NCBI RefSeq assembly: GCF_008124615.1
Contig: NZ_VNIB01000002.1
Coordinates: 62,001-126,000, forward strand
Direction of reading: 5' to 3'
Source: Geothermobacter ehrlichii
GTDB taxonomy: Bacteria; Desulfobacterota; Desulfuromonadia; Desulfuromonadales; Geothermobacteraceae
Length of the DNA stretch: 64,000 nt
In this document: positions 1 through 10,016 of the stretch, piece by piece
Numbering within the stretch: position 1 is the first letter of the stretch
How the letters are laid out: every line of letters starts with the position of its first letter
Position numbers and translations under genes: made by a program
The notes under the pieces: model-generated
Seen by the model: only the letters and a program-made list of their open reading frames with translations
What the model was told of the DNA's origin: nothing
Databases searched by the model: none

Positions 1-1
1 C

Positions 2-124
2 CTCCGGCAGGGACTGGAGACGCCCGGTCCGGTGATCATGGAATTCAAGGTCGCCAGGGAAGAGAACGTCCTCCCCATGGTTCCCGCCGGCCGCAGCATC
101 CATGAGATGGTGCTGGCATCCTGA
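2..124 (+). CDS. ilvB: Acetolactate synthase large subunit, C-terminal end (partial)
   Basis: The reading frame is open from the window edge and ends with TGA at 122-124, giving the last 40 residues of a protein. The tail contains a PGPVIMEFKV stretch followed by NVLPMVPAG, which is the usual C-terminus of the thiamine-diphosphate-dependent catalytic subunit of acetohydroxyacid synthase. It catalyses the first common step of valine, leucine and isoleucine synthesis. The identification is supported by ilvN starting 32 bases downstream in the same direction. The start and all cofactor-binding motifs lie outside the window. Confidence 0.85.
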   Translation, partial: LRQGLETPGPVIMEFKVAREENVLPMVPAGRSIHEMVLAS

Positions 125-156
125 TCCGTCTGCATTGTGACCAAGGAGGATAGAGC

Positions 157-654
157 ATGAGACATACCATTTCCGTTCTGGTTGAAAACGAATTCGGCGT
201 TCTGGCGCGCGTCGCCGGGCTCTTCTCCGGACGCGGATTCAATATCGAGAGCCTGTCGGTCGCGCCGACCCTCGATCCGAGCCTTTCGCGCATGACCATC
301 GTCACCACCGGTGATGACCGGATTCTCGAGCAGATCAACAAGCAGCTCAACAAGCTGATCGACACGGTGAAAGTGATCGATTTCACCAGCGAGGACTACG
401 TTGAACGGGAGCTGGCGATGATCAAGGTCAATGCCGACGAGTCGGTGCGGGCCGAGGTGCTGCGCATCGCCGACATCTTCCGCAGCAAGGTGGTCGATGT
501 CACACCCCGTTCCTATACTCTAGAGGTGACCGGCGCCCCGACCAAGATCGACGCCATCATCGAGCTGTTGCGGCCGATCGGCATCAAGGAACTGGTGCGT
601 ACCGGCCCGGTCGTTCTCGGCCGCGGCCCCAAGGGCTGGCGGCAGGCCGAATAG
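157..654 (+). CDS. ilvN: Acetolactate synthase small (regulatory) subunit
   Basis: 165 residues, the usual size for bacterial IlvN/IlvH. Residues about 4-75 form an ACT domain opening with HTISVLVENEFGVLARVAGLF, and the rest is the C-terminal half typical of the family (NADESVRAEVLRIADIFR, then VTGAPTKIDA). The subunit binds the catalytic subunit IlvB and gives it valine feedback control. The ATG follows a clear AAGGAGG site. It sits 32 bases after ilvB and 105 bases before ilvC, which has its own promoter candidate. Family assignment is secure. Confidence 0.96.
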   Translation: MRHTISVLVENEFGVLARVAGLFSGRGFNIESLSVAPTLDPSLSRMTIVTTGDDRILEQINKQLNKLIDTVKVIDFTSEDYVERELAMIKVNADESVRAEVLRIADIFRSKVVDVTPRSYTLEVTGAPTKIDAIIELLRPIGIKELVRTGPVVLGRGPKGWRQAE

Positions 655-683
655 GTTTCGGCCCGGCTGCCGGCGAAAGAATT

Positions 684-712
684 TTGCACGCCCTGTATGG
701 CTGTGCTATAAG
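684..712 (+). promoter_or_regulatory. Sigma70-type promoter candidate for ilvC
   Basis: TTGCAC at 684-689, a 17-base spacer and TATAAG at 707-712, with a TGC extended -10 directly upstream. It lies in the 105-base gap between ilvN and ilvC, so ilvC could be expressed separately from ilvBN as well as by read-through. This is pattern matching only. Confidence 0.5.
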
Positions 713-738
713 TCGCCCTGCGACTGAGCAACCACTAG

Positions 739-1770
<1,032 letters not shown>

Positions 1771-1835
1771 AATTGACCGGGCCGGGCCGACCGGAATGGC
1801 GGCCCGGCCGTTTCCCTTTCGAGGTTGTGCCCAAG

Positions 1836-2480
1836 GTGCTAGACCGGAATCAGCCGATAGCCGATGAAGGCTATCCCTTCATTGTCGTTCCCGCATTTCT
1901 GACCCTGATCTGCGCCCTGCTGGGCTGGAATCTGCCCACCCTGCTGCTGTTGGGGCTGACCCTGTTCATCATCTACTTCTTCCGCAACCCTGAGCGGGTC
2001 GTACCCGGGCAGCCCGGTGTCGTGGTCGCGCCGGCCGACGGCAGGATCGTCTATCTGGGCAAGGTCGACAGCGCGCCGATGCTCGAGGGCGAGGCGTTGA
2101 AGATCAGCATTTTCATGTCGGTCTTCAACGTCCATGTCAACCGTTTTCCCTGTACGGGCCGGGTGGTCGACAGCTACTATCGCAAGGGTCGGTTCTTCAA
2201 CGCCGCCCTGGACAAGGCGAGCGAGAAGAATGAACAGGCCGGTCTGCTCATCGAGGCGGACGACGGGACCAGGGTGGCCTGCGTCCAGATCGCCGGGCTG
2301 ATCGCGCGGCGGATCGTCTGCTATCCGGAGGTCGGCGATGCGCTTGAGGTCGGCGAGCGTTACGGGCTGATTCGCTTCGGCAGCAGGGTCGACATCTATC
2401 TGCCGGCGGAATTCGAGCCGAAAGTGACGCTCGGACAGACGACGGTGGGCGGAGAAACGGTACTGGGGAATCTGCAATGA
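1836..2480 (+). CDS. psd: Phosphatidylserine decarboxylase proenzyme, archaeal-type short form
   Basis: Converts phosphatidylserine to phosphatidylethanolamine at the inner membrane. The frame opens at a TTG at 1773, but conserved sequence begins only around NQPIADEGYPF, and GTG 1836 has a GAGG 11 bases upstream. I therefore choose GTG 1836 (214 residues, the normal size of the short family). Two hydrophobic helices occupy about residues 18-50. NPERVVPG and PADGRIVYLG are family motifs. FGSRVDIYLP near the C-terminus contains the Gly-Ser bond that self-cleaves to make the pyruvoyl cofactor. It overlaps pssA by 4 bases, so the last two steps of PE synthesis are coupled. The start is the main uncertainty. 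Confidence 0.93.
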   Translation: MLDRNQPIADEGYPFIVVPAFLTLICALLGWNLPTLLLLGLTLFIIYFFRNPERVVPGQPGVVVAPADGRIVYLGKVDSAPMLEGEALKISIFMSVFNVHVNRFPCTGRVVDSYYRKGRFFNAALDKASEKNEQAGLLIEADDGTRVACVQIAGLIARRIVCYPEVGDALEVGERYGLIRFGSRVDIYLPAEFEPKVTLGQTTVGGETVLGNLQ

Positions 2481-3286
2481 ATGTCAGCCAGATGAAGGAC
2501 CGCAAGCAGAATCTGCGCCGGGGAGTCTATCTGCTCCCCAACCTCTTCACCACCGGCGGGCTCTTTGCCGGCTTCTACAGCATCATTTCGACCATCCACG
2601 GCAACTACGATGTCGCCGCCTGGTTCATCCTGATCGCGACGGTCTTCGACGGTCTCGACGGTCGCGTTGCCCGCATGACCGGCACCACCAGCCGCTTCGG
2701 GGTCGAATACGACTCCCTGGCCGACCTGGTCGCCTTCGGGGTCGCGCCGGGGGTGCTGATGTACATGTGGGCCCTGCGCCCCTTCGGCAAGCTCGGCTGG
2801 CTGGCGGCCTTTCTCTACGTCGTCTGCGGTGCCTTGCGCCTGGCGCGCTTCAACGTGCAGATCAACACCGTCGAGTCGAAGCGCTTTCTCGGCCTGCCGA
2901 TCCCCGCCGCCGCCGGCATGGTCGCCTCCTGCGTGCTCCTTTTCTACTATCTTGGCGGCGCCGGCACCATCAAGAAGGTTTCTGTGCTGCTGCTCATCTA
3001 TTCCCTTGCCTTCCTGATGGTCAGCAGCATCCGCTACTATTCGTTCAAGGACCCCGAGCTGGTCAAGCGGCAGCCCTTCGGTTTTCTGGTGCTGCTCATC
3101 TTTCTCATCATCGTCATCGTCGCCCGTCCGGAGATCATGCTTTTTACCTTCGGTCTGATCTACGTCGTCTCCGGACCGCTTGGCCTTGTTTTCGGCGCCG
3201 GCAAGCATGGGCCGTGGGATGATTCGTCGGATCAGGTGGTGGCCGAAGTGAACGAGGAGAACGGTCTGTCCGGGGAAGATGAGTGA
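2477..3286 (+). CDS. pssA: CDP-diacylglycerol-serine O-phosphatidyltransferase
   Basis: 269-residue integral membrane enzyme that makes phosphatidylserine from CDP-diacylglycerol and serine, feeding Psd encoded just upstream (ATGA overlap). The CDP-alcohol phosphotransferase signature is complete around residues 55-85: DGLDGRVAR, then G and two further Asp in FGVEYDSLAD. About seven hydrophobic segments follow through to residue 240, then a short acidic tail. The stop is only 8 bases before the -35 of the leuA promoter, so the psd-pssA transcript probably ends in or reads into the T-box leader. Confidence 0.95.
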   Translation: MNVSQMKDRKQNLRRGVYLLPNLFTTGGLFAGFYSIISTIHGNYDVAAWFILIATVFDGLDGRVARMTGTTSRFGVEYDSLADLVAFGVAPGVLMYMWALRPFGKLGWLAAFLYVVCGALRLARFNVQINTVESKRFLGLPIPAAAGMVASCVLLFYYLGGAGTIKKVSVLLLIYSLAFLMVSSIRYYSFKDPELVKRQPFGFLVLLIFLIIVIVARPEIMLFTFGLIYVVSGPLGLVFGAGKHGPWDDSSDQVVAEVNEENGLSGEDE

Positions 3287-3293
3287 ATTTTTC

Positions 3294-3322
3294 TTGACAG
3301 CCCGCCGACGAGTCTGTTTTAT
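3294..3322 (+). promoter_or_regulatory. Promoter candidate of the leuA T-box transcript
   Basis: A perfect TTGACA at 3294-3299, a 17-base spacer and TTTTAT at 3317-3322. Transcription would begin near 3329, just before the start of the T-box leader, which is exactly where it is needed. The position relative to the leader raises confidence above that of a bare pattern match. Confidence 0.65.
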
Positions 3323-3329
3323 TGGGAGC

Positions 3330-3592
3330 TACATCGATAGCAAAGGCGTTGAAGAGGAGTAGTAGGCCTCCCTGCCGTTTCAGAGAGCCGGCGGTCGCTG
3401 CGAGCCGGTACGGAAAGGGGCTGAACTCGCCTTGGAGCCGCGATGGTCAACAGCCCGGTTGCGGGTTGCAGCCAGCGCCGTGAGCCTGCGTCAAGGGCGA
3501 ATGAAGGCCTTCCCTGCGGGGAGGGTGAAACAGGGTGGTACCGCGAAGCCTGAAGGCTCTCGCCCCTGACGGGGCGGGAGCTTTTTCTTTTT
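3330..3592 (+). promoter_or_regulatory. Leucine T-box leader (tRNA-sensing attenuator) of leuA
   Basis: The leader shows the T-box landmarks in order: GAAGAGGAGTAGTA at 3351-3364 (5' side of the specifier internal loop), AGAGAGCCGG at 3382-3391 (AG bulge region), GCTGCGAGCC in the distal loop, and GAA-CTC-G with the leucine specifier codon CTC at 3426-3428. The conserved T-box AGGGTGGTACCGCG is at 3532-3545. Its TGGT bulge is complementary to an ACCA end, fitting the A73 discriminator of tRNA-Leu. A GC-rich terminator with a T-tract follows. Uncharged tRNA-Leu should stabilise the antiterminator and switch on leuA. No pairing computation was run. Confidence 0.9.
3556..3592 (+). terminator. 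T-box regulated intrinsic terminator
   Basis: Stem GCTCTCGCCCC at 3556-3566 pairs with GGGGCGGGAGC at 3571-3581 (one mispair), loop TGAC, followed by TTTTTCTTTTT at 3582-3592. It starts 11 bases after the T-box motif, the normal arrangement for a mutually exclusive antiterminator. About 150 untranslated bases without other recognisable signals separate it from leuA. Confidence 0.88.
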
Positions 3593-3741
3593 GGGAGAGT
3601 TGACAACATCCGGCGAAAGGGGGTGGTCCTGCTGGAATCCGACCTGGGTGACCTGAAAGGAAGAGTTGTCGTGTATCGGTCAGCAAATGGAAACAAACAG
3701 CTGGACCCCGCCTTGCGGACGGTCCTGGACGGGAGGAAGGA

Positions 3742-5280
3742 ATGAGCGAAAAGAGACGGATCATCATTTTCGACACCACCTTGCGCGACGGCGAGCAGAG
3801 CCCTGGCGCCAGCATGAACATCGACGAGAAACTCAGGGTCGCCCATCAGCTCGAGAAGCTGAACGTCGATGTCATCGAGGCCGGGTTTCCGATCGCTTCG
3901 GACGGTGATTTCGAGGCGGTCAAGAAGATCGCCCAGACCATCAAGAAGCCCCAGATCGCCGGCCTTTGCCGGGCGAACTTCAAGGATATCGATCGCGCAT
4001 GGGAAGCGCTGGAACATGCCGGGGAGCGGGGACGCATCCATACCTTCATCGCCACCTCCGACATCCACATGGAGCGCAAGCTGCAGATGCCCCCGGAAAA
4101 GGTACTGGAAACCGCCGTCAGGGCGGTCGAGCATGCCAAGAAATATACCGACAACATCGAGTTTTCCTGCGAGGACGCCGTCCGGACCCGGTTGCCGTTT
4201 CTGGCCCAGGTGGTCGAGGCGGTCATCGACGCCGGTGCCACGACGGTCAACATCCCCGACACCGTCGGCTATGCCATCCCGCATGAATTCTACGAGATCA
4301 TCAAGTATCTTCGGGACAACGTAAGGAACATCGACCGGGCGATCATTTCCGTCCACTGCCACAACGATCTCGGCTTGGCGGTGGCCAACTCCCTGGCCGC
4401 CCTGCGGGCCGGGGCCGGCCAGATCGAGTGCACCATCAACGGCATCGGCGAGCGGGCGGGCAACTGCTCCCTCGAGGAGGTGGTCATGGCTCTGCGCACC
4501 CGCCATGACATCATGCCCTATACCACCGACGTGGTGACCGAGCATATCTATGCCAGCAGCCGGCTGCTCTCGACCGTGACCGGCATCTCCGTACAGCCCA
4601 ACAAGGCGATCGTCGGCGCCAACGCCTTTGCCCATGAAGCAGGCATTCATCAGCACGGCGTGCTCATGGACAAGGAAACCTACGAGATCATGACTCCCGA
4701 GTCGATCGGCCTGAACAAGAACAAGCTGGTGCTCGGCAAGCACTCCGGCCGTCACGCCTTTGTGGCGCGGCTGAAGGAGTTGGGCTATGATCTGGACAAG
4801 GACGATATCGAGCGGGCCTTTGTCCGCTTCAAGACCCTGGCCGACGCCAAGAAGGAGATCTTCGACGAGGACATCGACGCCATCGTTGCCGACGAGATCA
4901 TCCGCATCGACGAGCGCTACAAGCTGCTGCAGATGAACGTCACCTCCGGCTCTTTCGCCGCTCCTACGGCGACGGTGCAGATGGAGGTCGACGGCCAGAT
5001 CAGGAAAATAGCCGTGCTGGGCGCCGGGCCTGTCGACGCGACCTTCAAGGCGATCCGCGAGCTGACGGGCAGCCAGGCCAAGCTCGAACAGTACGCTGTC
5101 GGCGCCATCACCGGCGGTACCGACGCCCAGGGCGAATGCACGGTGCGTTTGCGCGAGGACGGTCGCGAGGTGATCGGACAGGGCGCCGACGAGGACATCA
5201 TCGTCGCTTCCGCCAAGGCCTATATTAACGCCCTGAACAAGATGGCGTCGGTGATGGAACGCCGCCGGGTTTCGATCTGA
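3742..5280 (+). CDS. leuA: 2-isopropylmalate synthase
   Basis: 512 residues, the usual length of the proteobacterial enzyme. It condenses 2-ketoisovalerate with acetyl-CoA, the committed step of leucine synthesis. The HMGL-like catalytic barrel opens with [13 protein letters not shown] (residues 10-22). HCHNDLGLA and [10 protein letters not shown] supply further active-site and metal-binding positions. The C-terminal 130 residues are the LeuA dimerisation/regulatory domain, which normally binds leucine. The ATG follows GGAGGAAGG. Expression is under the T-box, so the gene answers to tRNA-Leu charging while the enzyme answers to free leucine. Confidence 0.97.
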   Translation: MSEKRRIIIFDTTLRDGEQSPGASMNIDEKLRVAHQLEKLNVDVIEAGFPIASDGDFEAVKKIAQTIKKPQIAGLCRANFKDIDRAWEALEHAGERGRIHTFIATSDIHMERKLQMPPEKVLETAVRAVEHAKKYTDNIEFSCEDAVRTRLPFLAQVVEAVIDAGATTVNIPDTVGYAIPHEFYEIIKYLRDNVRNIDRAIISVHCHNDLGLAVANSLAALRAGAGQIECTINGIGERAGNCSLEEVVMALRTRHDIMPYTTDVVTEHIYASSRLLSTVTGISVQPNKAIVGANAFAHEAGIHQHGVLMDKETYEIMTPESIGLNKNKLVLGKHSGRHAFVARLKELGYDLDKDDIERAFVRFKTLADAKKEIFDEDIDAIVADEIIRIDERYKLLQMNVTSGSFAAPTATVQMEVDGQIRKIAVLGAGPVDATFKAIRELTGSQAKLEQYAVGAITGGTDAQGECTVRLREDGREVIGQGADEDIIVASAKAYINALNKMASVMERRRVSI

Positions 5281-5309
5281 TTCGGTGCGATCAACGGGAA
5301 CGCTGATAC

Positions 5310-5337
5310 GACCGGCGGGGCGGGTGCCCCGCCGGTC
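5310..5337 (+). repeat. Perfect 12-bp hairpin between leuA and leuC
   Basis: Arms GACCGGCGGGGC (5310-5321) and GCCCCGCCGGTC (5326-5337) with a 4-base loop. It is followed by AATTTCGG rather than a T-tract, so it is a poor intrinsic terminator. It may act as a partial attenuator or an mRNA-stabilising stem within the leu transcript. Confidence 0.5.
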
Positions 5338-5370
5338 AATTTCGGTATCAGGGTTGAGCAAGGAGAAAAG

Positions 5371-6669
5371 ATGGGACAGACAATAGCAGAGAAGATTTTC
5401 GCCGCTCATCTGCGCGATGAGCCCTTTCCGGGAACCAAGGTTCTCGATCTCGACCGGGTGCTCTGCCATGAAATCACCACGCCGGTCGCCATTGCCGACC
5501 TCGAATGGCGGGGCAAGGACCGGGTCTTCGATCCCGACAAGATCAAGGCAGTCATCGACCATGTCACCCCCTCCAAGGACAGCAAGACGGCGCTGCAGGC
5601 CAAGATTCTGCGCGATTGGGCCCGCCGGCACCGGATCAGGGATTTCTTCGATGTCGGACGCAACGGCGTCTGTCACGCCATTTTTCCCGAAAAGGGCTAT
5701 ATCCGGCCCGGCTTCACCGTAATCATGGGCGATTCCCACACCTGCACCCACGGCGCTTTCGGCGCCTTTGCCGCCGGAGTCGGTACCACCGACCTCGAGG
5801 TCGGCATCCTCAAGGGGGTCTGCGCCTTTCGCGAACCGAAGACCATCAGGATCAATCTGACCGGCGAGCTCTCCGAAGGAGTCTACGCCAAGGATGTCAT
5901 ACTCCATGTCATCGGTCAGCTGGGTGTCAACGGTGCCACCGACCGGGTGATCGAGTTTCACGGCCCGGTCATCGCCGGCATGAGCATGGAATCGCGCATG
6001 ACCCTGTGCAACATGGCGATCGAGGCCGGCGGCACCTGCGGCATCTGCGAGCCGGACCGGGTGACCGTCGACTACCTCTGGCCGTTCATCAAGGACGAGT
6101 TCGAGTCGCCCGAAGCGGCGCTTGCCGAGTATCGCCGCTGGTGCGCCGATCCTGACGCCGAATACGCGAAGGTTTTCGATTTCGACGTCAGCAGTCTCGA
6201 ACCGCAGGTGACCTACGGCTACAAGCCCGACTGCGTCAAGCCGGTGGCCGAGATGGCGGGACAGCGGGTCGACCAGGTCTACATCGGCAGCTGCACCAAC
6301 GGCCGGATCGAGGATCTGCGGGAGGCGGCGCGCATTCTGCGTGGCCGGAAGATCGCCGATTCGGTGCGCGGCATCGTCTCGCCGGCCACGCCGCAGATTT
6401 TTCGGCAGGCGCTGGCCGAAGGGATCATCGATGTCTTCATGGAAGCCGGTTTTTGCGTCACCAATCCGACCTGCGGCGCCTGCCTGGGCATGAGCAACGG
6501 CGTTTTGGCCGAGGGCGAGGTGTGTGCGGCGACAACCAACCGCAACTTCAATGGACGCATGGGCAAGGGCGGCATGGTTCACCTGATGAGCCCCGCCACC
6601 GCGGCCGCCAGCGCCGTCACCGGTGTCATTACCGATGCCCGCGAGCTGCTGCGGCAGCCCGCGGCCTGA
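5371..6669 (+). CDS. leuC: 3-isopropylmalate dehydratase, large subunit
   Basis: 432 residues, the shorter LeuC/HacA-type subunit rather than the 465-residue enterobacterial form. It isomerises 2- to 3-isopropylmalate with a [4Fe-4S] cluster. Cluster ligands are visible as the Cys in GSCTNGR (about residue 308) and the pair in NPTCGACLGM (about residues 368-371). GDSHTCTHGAFGAF is a further aconitase-superfamily signature. The start has AAGGAG 5 bases upstream. leuD follows after 13 bases and encodes the partner subunit. Homoaconitase is a theoretical alternative, but the leu context argues for LeuC. Confidence 0.95.
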   Translation: MGQTIAEKIFAAHLRDEPFPGTKVLDLDRVLCHEITTPVAIADLEWRGKDRVFDPDKIKAVIDHVTPSKDSKTALQAKILRDWARRHRIRDFFDVGRNGVCHAIFPEKGYIRPGFTVIMGDSHTCTHGAFGAFAAGVGTTDLEVGILKGVCAFREPKTIRINLTGELSEGVYAKDVILHVIGQLGVNGATDRVIEFHGPVIAGMSMESRMTLCNMAIEAGGTCGICEPDRVTVDYLWPFIKDEFESPEAALAEYRRWCADPDAEYAKVFDFDVSSLEPQVTYGYKPDCVKPVAEMAGQRVDQVYIGSCTNGRIEDLREAARILRGRKIADSVRGIVSPATPQIFRQALAEGIIDVFMEAGFCVTNPTCGACLGMSNGVLAEGEVCAATTNRNFNGRMGKGGMVHLMSPATAAASAVTGVITDARELLRQPAA

Positions 6670-6682
6670 CAGGAGGATTCGC

Positions 6683-7216
6683 ATGACCAGCAAACAGTTC
6701 GGCGGACCGGCTCTGTTGCTCGACCGCTCCGATATCAATACCGATGAAATCATTCCGGCCAAGTACCTGACCGAAGTGACCAAGGAAGCGTTGCAGCCCT
6801 ACATGCTCGAGGATCTCAAGCTGGATGGATTCGATCCGAAATCGGAGCAGGTCAGGCAGGCGCGGGTGATTGTCACCCGCGAGAATTTCGGTTGCGGCTC
6901 TTCGCGCGAACACGCGCCCTGGGTATTCGAGGTCAACGGCGTTCACACCATCATCGCCGAGAGTTATGCCCGCATCTTCCGGCAGAACATGTTCAACTGC
7001 GGCATGCTGGCCATCGAGCTGCCGAAGGAGGACATCGACAGTCTGTTCGCTATGGGCAGGGCGGGGCAGCTGGTTGTCGACGTCGATGTTGACGGCCAGC
7101 GGTTGACGGCGCGGGCCGGCGGCGAAAGTCGTGAATTCGGCTTCGACATCAGCCCGTTCGACAAGGCCCTGGTCCTGGCAGGAGGCTGGGTCGAGTTTGC
7201 CGACGCAAGATACTGA
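6683..7216 (+). CDS. leuD: 3-isopropylmalate dehydratase, small subunit
   Basis: 177 residues, matching the short LeuD partner of HacA-type LeuC. The swivel domain signature RENFGCGSSREHAPWVF is near residues 64-80. The frame is open back to 6623, but ATG 6683 has an ideal AGGAGG seven bases upstream (6671-6676) and begins the conserved sequence, so this start is firm. It lies 13 bases after leuC and completes the isomerase complex. The leu transcript has no obvious strong terminator directly after it. Confidence 0.95.
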   Translation: MTSKQFGGPALLLDRSDINTDEIIPAKYLTEVTKEALQPYMLEDLKLDGFDPKSEQVRQARVIVTRENFGCGSSREHAPWVFEVNGVHTIIAESYARIFRQNMFNCGMLAIELPKEDIDSLFAMGRAGQLVVDVDVDGQRLTARAGGESREFGFDISPFDKALVLAGGWVEFADARY

Positions 7217-7557
7217 CCCCTGCATCCTGACCTTTTTCCGCAGCTTGGTTTGACGGCAAAGACCGGCCGGATGCTCGCATCCGGCCTCAGGCTGCTGGAA
7301 AAGGCCCGTTTGCGGCGGTTCCTCATTTCCCGGCATTTGGCATACAGGTCAAAATACGCCTCCTGCCTCGACATTCCGGATGCCAGGCACCAAGACCTTA
7401 TTGGTCAGTCTGGTTTGGCTTGTTTGGCCAGTTGGTCGCTACTTTTTTGGGGAGATGGGCTTTTTCTAACATTAATTTTCTGCGCTTTTCCGGACATTCG
7501 GCCGAAATGAAGTAAAATGATACGCATGCTGTCGCAGGCATTTTTCAGGAGGCTGAA
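7217..7557. other. Intergenic region after leuD
   Basis: 341 bases without a convincing gene. It contains a perfect 9-bp hairpin with arms GGCCGGATG (7265-7273) and CATCCGGCC (7278-7286), a CTCG tetraloop and no following T-tract, so it is at best a weak leuCD terminator. The middle of the region (about 7420-7520) is AT-richer than its surroundings. An 86-codon frame at 7250-7510 lacks a ribosome site and resembles no family. Confidence 0.6.
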
Positions 7558-7755
7558 ATGTCAGAGCAACTCTCATCCCAGCTGACCCGTGACGAACAGG
7601 ACCTGATCCGTTTCTACCGTGAACTGCCCCAGGAGAAGCAGCTCGAGATTCTTGAGGCGGCCGAATACGGCGTCAATGCCCTGCGGCGCATGCGTCTGCT
7701 TGCCGGCCGTCCGGTCGAAAAGGGGCTGTTCGATCCCGACGCCGGTCATGCCTGA
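7558..7755 (+). CDS. Small acidic protein of unknown function (65 residues)
   Basis: I do not recognise a family. The gene is probably real because an AGGAGG (7547-7552) sits correctly before the ATG and codon use resembles its neighbours. The product is predicted soluble and mostly helical: residues 10-45 form amphipathic helices rich in Glu, Gln and Leu (RDEQDLIRFYREL, then EKQLEILEAAEYG), followed by an Arg-rich turn LRRMRLLAGR and a short polar tail. No cysteines, signal peptide or membrane segment are present. It lies alone between leuD and leuB, with a repeat element directly downstream. Confidence 0.6.
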   Translation: MSEQLSSQLTRDEQDLIRFYRELPQEKQLEILEAAEYGVNALRRMRLLAGRPVEKGLFDPDAGHA

Positions 7756-7771
7756 CCGGTTTTTCCAATCC

Positions 7772-7933
7772 CCTGAATCAGTGAGCTCATCACCGGCGGA
7801 TAGCACAAGTCATTTACCCGCCTGCGTTTTTCAAAAATCACCGGCGAACCTGTGGGTGCGCCCAAGATTTTTGCAAACCGCATTCAGGCCAAGTACCTGT
7901 ACTCTCCATCCGGCGTGAACTCACTGATTCAGG
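7772..7933. repeat. MITE-like inverted-repeat element
   Basis: Perfect 14-bp terminal inverted repeats: CCTGAATCAGTGAG at 7772-7785 and CTCACTGATTCAGG at 7920-7933. The match continues imperfectly inward for about ten more bases (CACCGGCGGA against TCCGGCGTGA). A nested imperfect repeat built on TTTTTCAAAAATC and GATTTTTGCAAA lies inside. The 162-bp unit has no coding capacity. AATC occurs next to both ends (7767-7770 and 7934-7937), which could be a remnant target duplication. It ends 19 bases before the leuB -35 box. Confidence 0.65.
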
Positions 7934-7952
7934 AATCTGCGCCGCAAATTCG

Positions 7953-7981
7953 TTGACATCCGTCCTGCCTCTTCCTATAGT
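7953..7981 (+). promoter_or_regulatory. Strong Sigma70-type promoter for leuB
   Basis: TTGACA at 7953-7958, a 17-base spacer and TATAGT at 7976-7981, 82 bases before the leuB start codon. It is one of the best promoter matches in the window and implies leuB is transcribed apart from leuACD. Confidence 0.7.
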
Positions 7982-7994
7982 GGCTTCCGTTTAA

Positions 7995-9152
<1,158 letters not shown>

Positions 9153-9177
9153 TCCGGTGTGGCATCGACAAGATCCT

Positions 9178-9210
9178 CGGGCCCGGACCGTTTCCGGGCC
9201 CGGTCTGTTT
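9178..9210 (+). terminator. Terminator-like hairpin after leuB
   Basis: Perfect 10-bp arms CGGGCCCGGA (9178-9187) and TCCGGGCCCG (9193-9202), followed only by GTCTGTTT. The stem is strong but the T-tract is poor, so termination may be partial and ecfT may be transcribed by read-through. Confidence 0.5.
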
Positions 9211-9218
9211 GAGGGGTT

Positions 9219-10016
9219 GTGTCCGAGACCGTGTATCCGCTCCACTGCGACGAACGACATGCCGGCCCCGCCAGGGGGGCGCCGCGGTTTCTGCACCGGC
9301 TTGATCCGAGGGCGAAACTGGCTGTTGCCTGCTTGCTGATCGTGCTGGCCTTTCATGAGAACAGCGCCGGCGGCCTGTTGCTGCTGACCGGCGTTCTTGC
9401 CTTCGGCGCCCTGGCAGCGGGCGGGCCGAGGCCTGCCGACTGTCTGCGCTGGCTGCGGCCGTTGCGCTGGCTGTTGCTGTCGACGGTCCTGCTGCATCTG
9501 CTTTTCTCCCCCGGGCACACCCTGTTCGGGCTGCCCTGGCTGTCGCGCGACGGGTTGCTCTTCGGGCTCTGGACCTGCTGGCAGATTCTGCTGGCCTTCG
9601 GTTTTTCCTCCCTGCTGGCCGCCACGACCGAGAGCGAACGGCTGGCGCAGGCGCTCGGCTGGTTTTTGGCTCCCCTGAACCGGCTGGGACTGGCGAGCGG
9701 CTCCCTGCGCGTTCTGCTTCCCCTGGCGCTACAGCTGCTGCCAGAACTGCGGCGGGAAACCGGGGATGTCTGGCGAAGTCATTCCGAACTTGCCCGGCAG
9801 ATGGGCCGTGGCGCTCTCTTGCGGCGGGCCCGGGCGGCCGGCGAGCTGATCGAGATTCTGGTGATCAAACTGGCCGACCGGGCCGACCGGCTGGCGGTTT
9901 TGCGGGCCCATGCGGGACCGGCGGAGGCGGGAAGCGATCTGCCGCCCATGCCCTTTCCGGTTCGGTTGGGGACTTTGGCGGTCTGTTTCTTTCTGCTGTT
10001 GTGGATCTGGTCATGA
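9219..10016 (+). CDS. EcfT-like (CbiQ family) energy-coupling transmembrane protein
   Basis: 265 residues. FLHRLDPRAKL at residues 28-38 is the EcfT/CbiQ family entry motif. It is followed by five or so hydrophobic segments and a basic cytoplasmic region (SELARQMGRGALLRRARAAGE), which would be the coupling helices. The family normally links two ATPases to a vitamin- or metal-binding S-component. Here the usual Ala-Arg-Gly signatures look degenerate (ADRLAVLRAHAG), and no EcfA or S-component gene is in the window. GTG 9219 with GAGGGG upstream is the likely start. It overlaps truA by 4 bases. Confidence 0.8.
   Translation: MSETVYPLHCDERHAGPARGAPRFLHRLDPRAKLAVACLLIVLAFHENSAGGLLLLTGVLAFGALAAGGPRPADCLRWLRPLRWLLLSTVLLHLLFSPGHTLFGLPWLSRDGLLFGLWTCWQILLAFGFSSLLAATTESERLAQALGWFLAPLNRLGLASGSLRVLLPLALQLLPELRRETGDVWRSHSELARQMGRGALLRRARAAGELIEILVIKLADRADRLAVLRAHAGPAEAGSDLPPMPFPVRLGTLAVCFFLLLWIWS

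Noticed and set aside
1773-1835. Upstream TTG extension of psd
   Set aside because: The extra Pro/Gly/Arg-rich residues do not belong to the family and there is no suitable ribosome site; GTG 1836 fits better.
5310-5337. Intrinsic terminator between leuA and leuC
   Set aside because: The stem is perfect, but no T-tract follows, so I list it as a hairpin only.
3319-6783. 1154-codon minus-strand frame across the T-box, leuA and leuC
   Set aside because: It is antisense to well-defined leu genes, has no domain signatures, and is a common artefact of GC-rich codon bias.
7250-7510. 86-codon frame after leuD
   Set aside because: No ribosome site, no recognisable family, and it begins inside a hairpin region.
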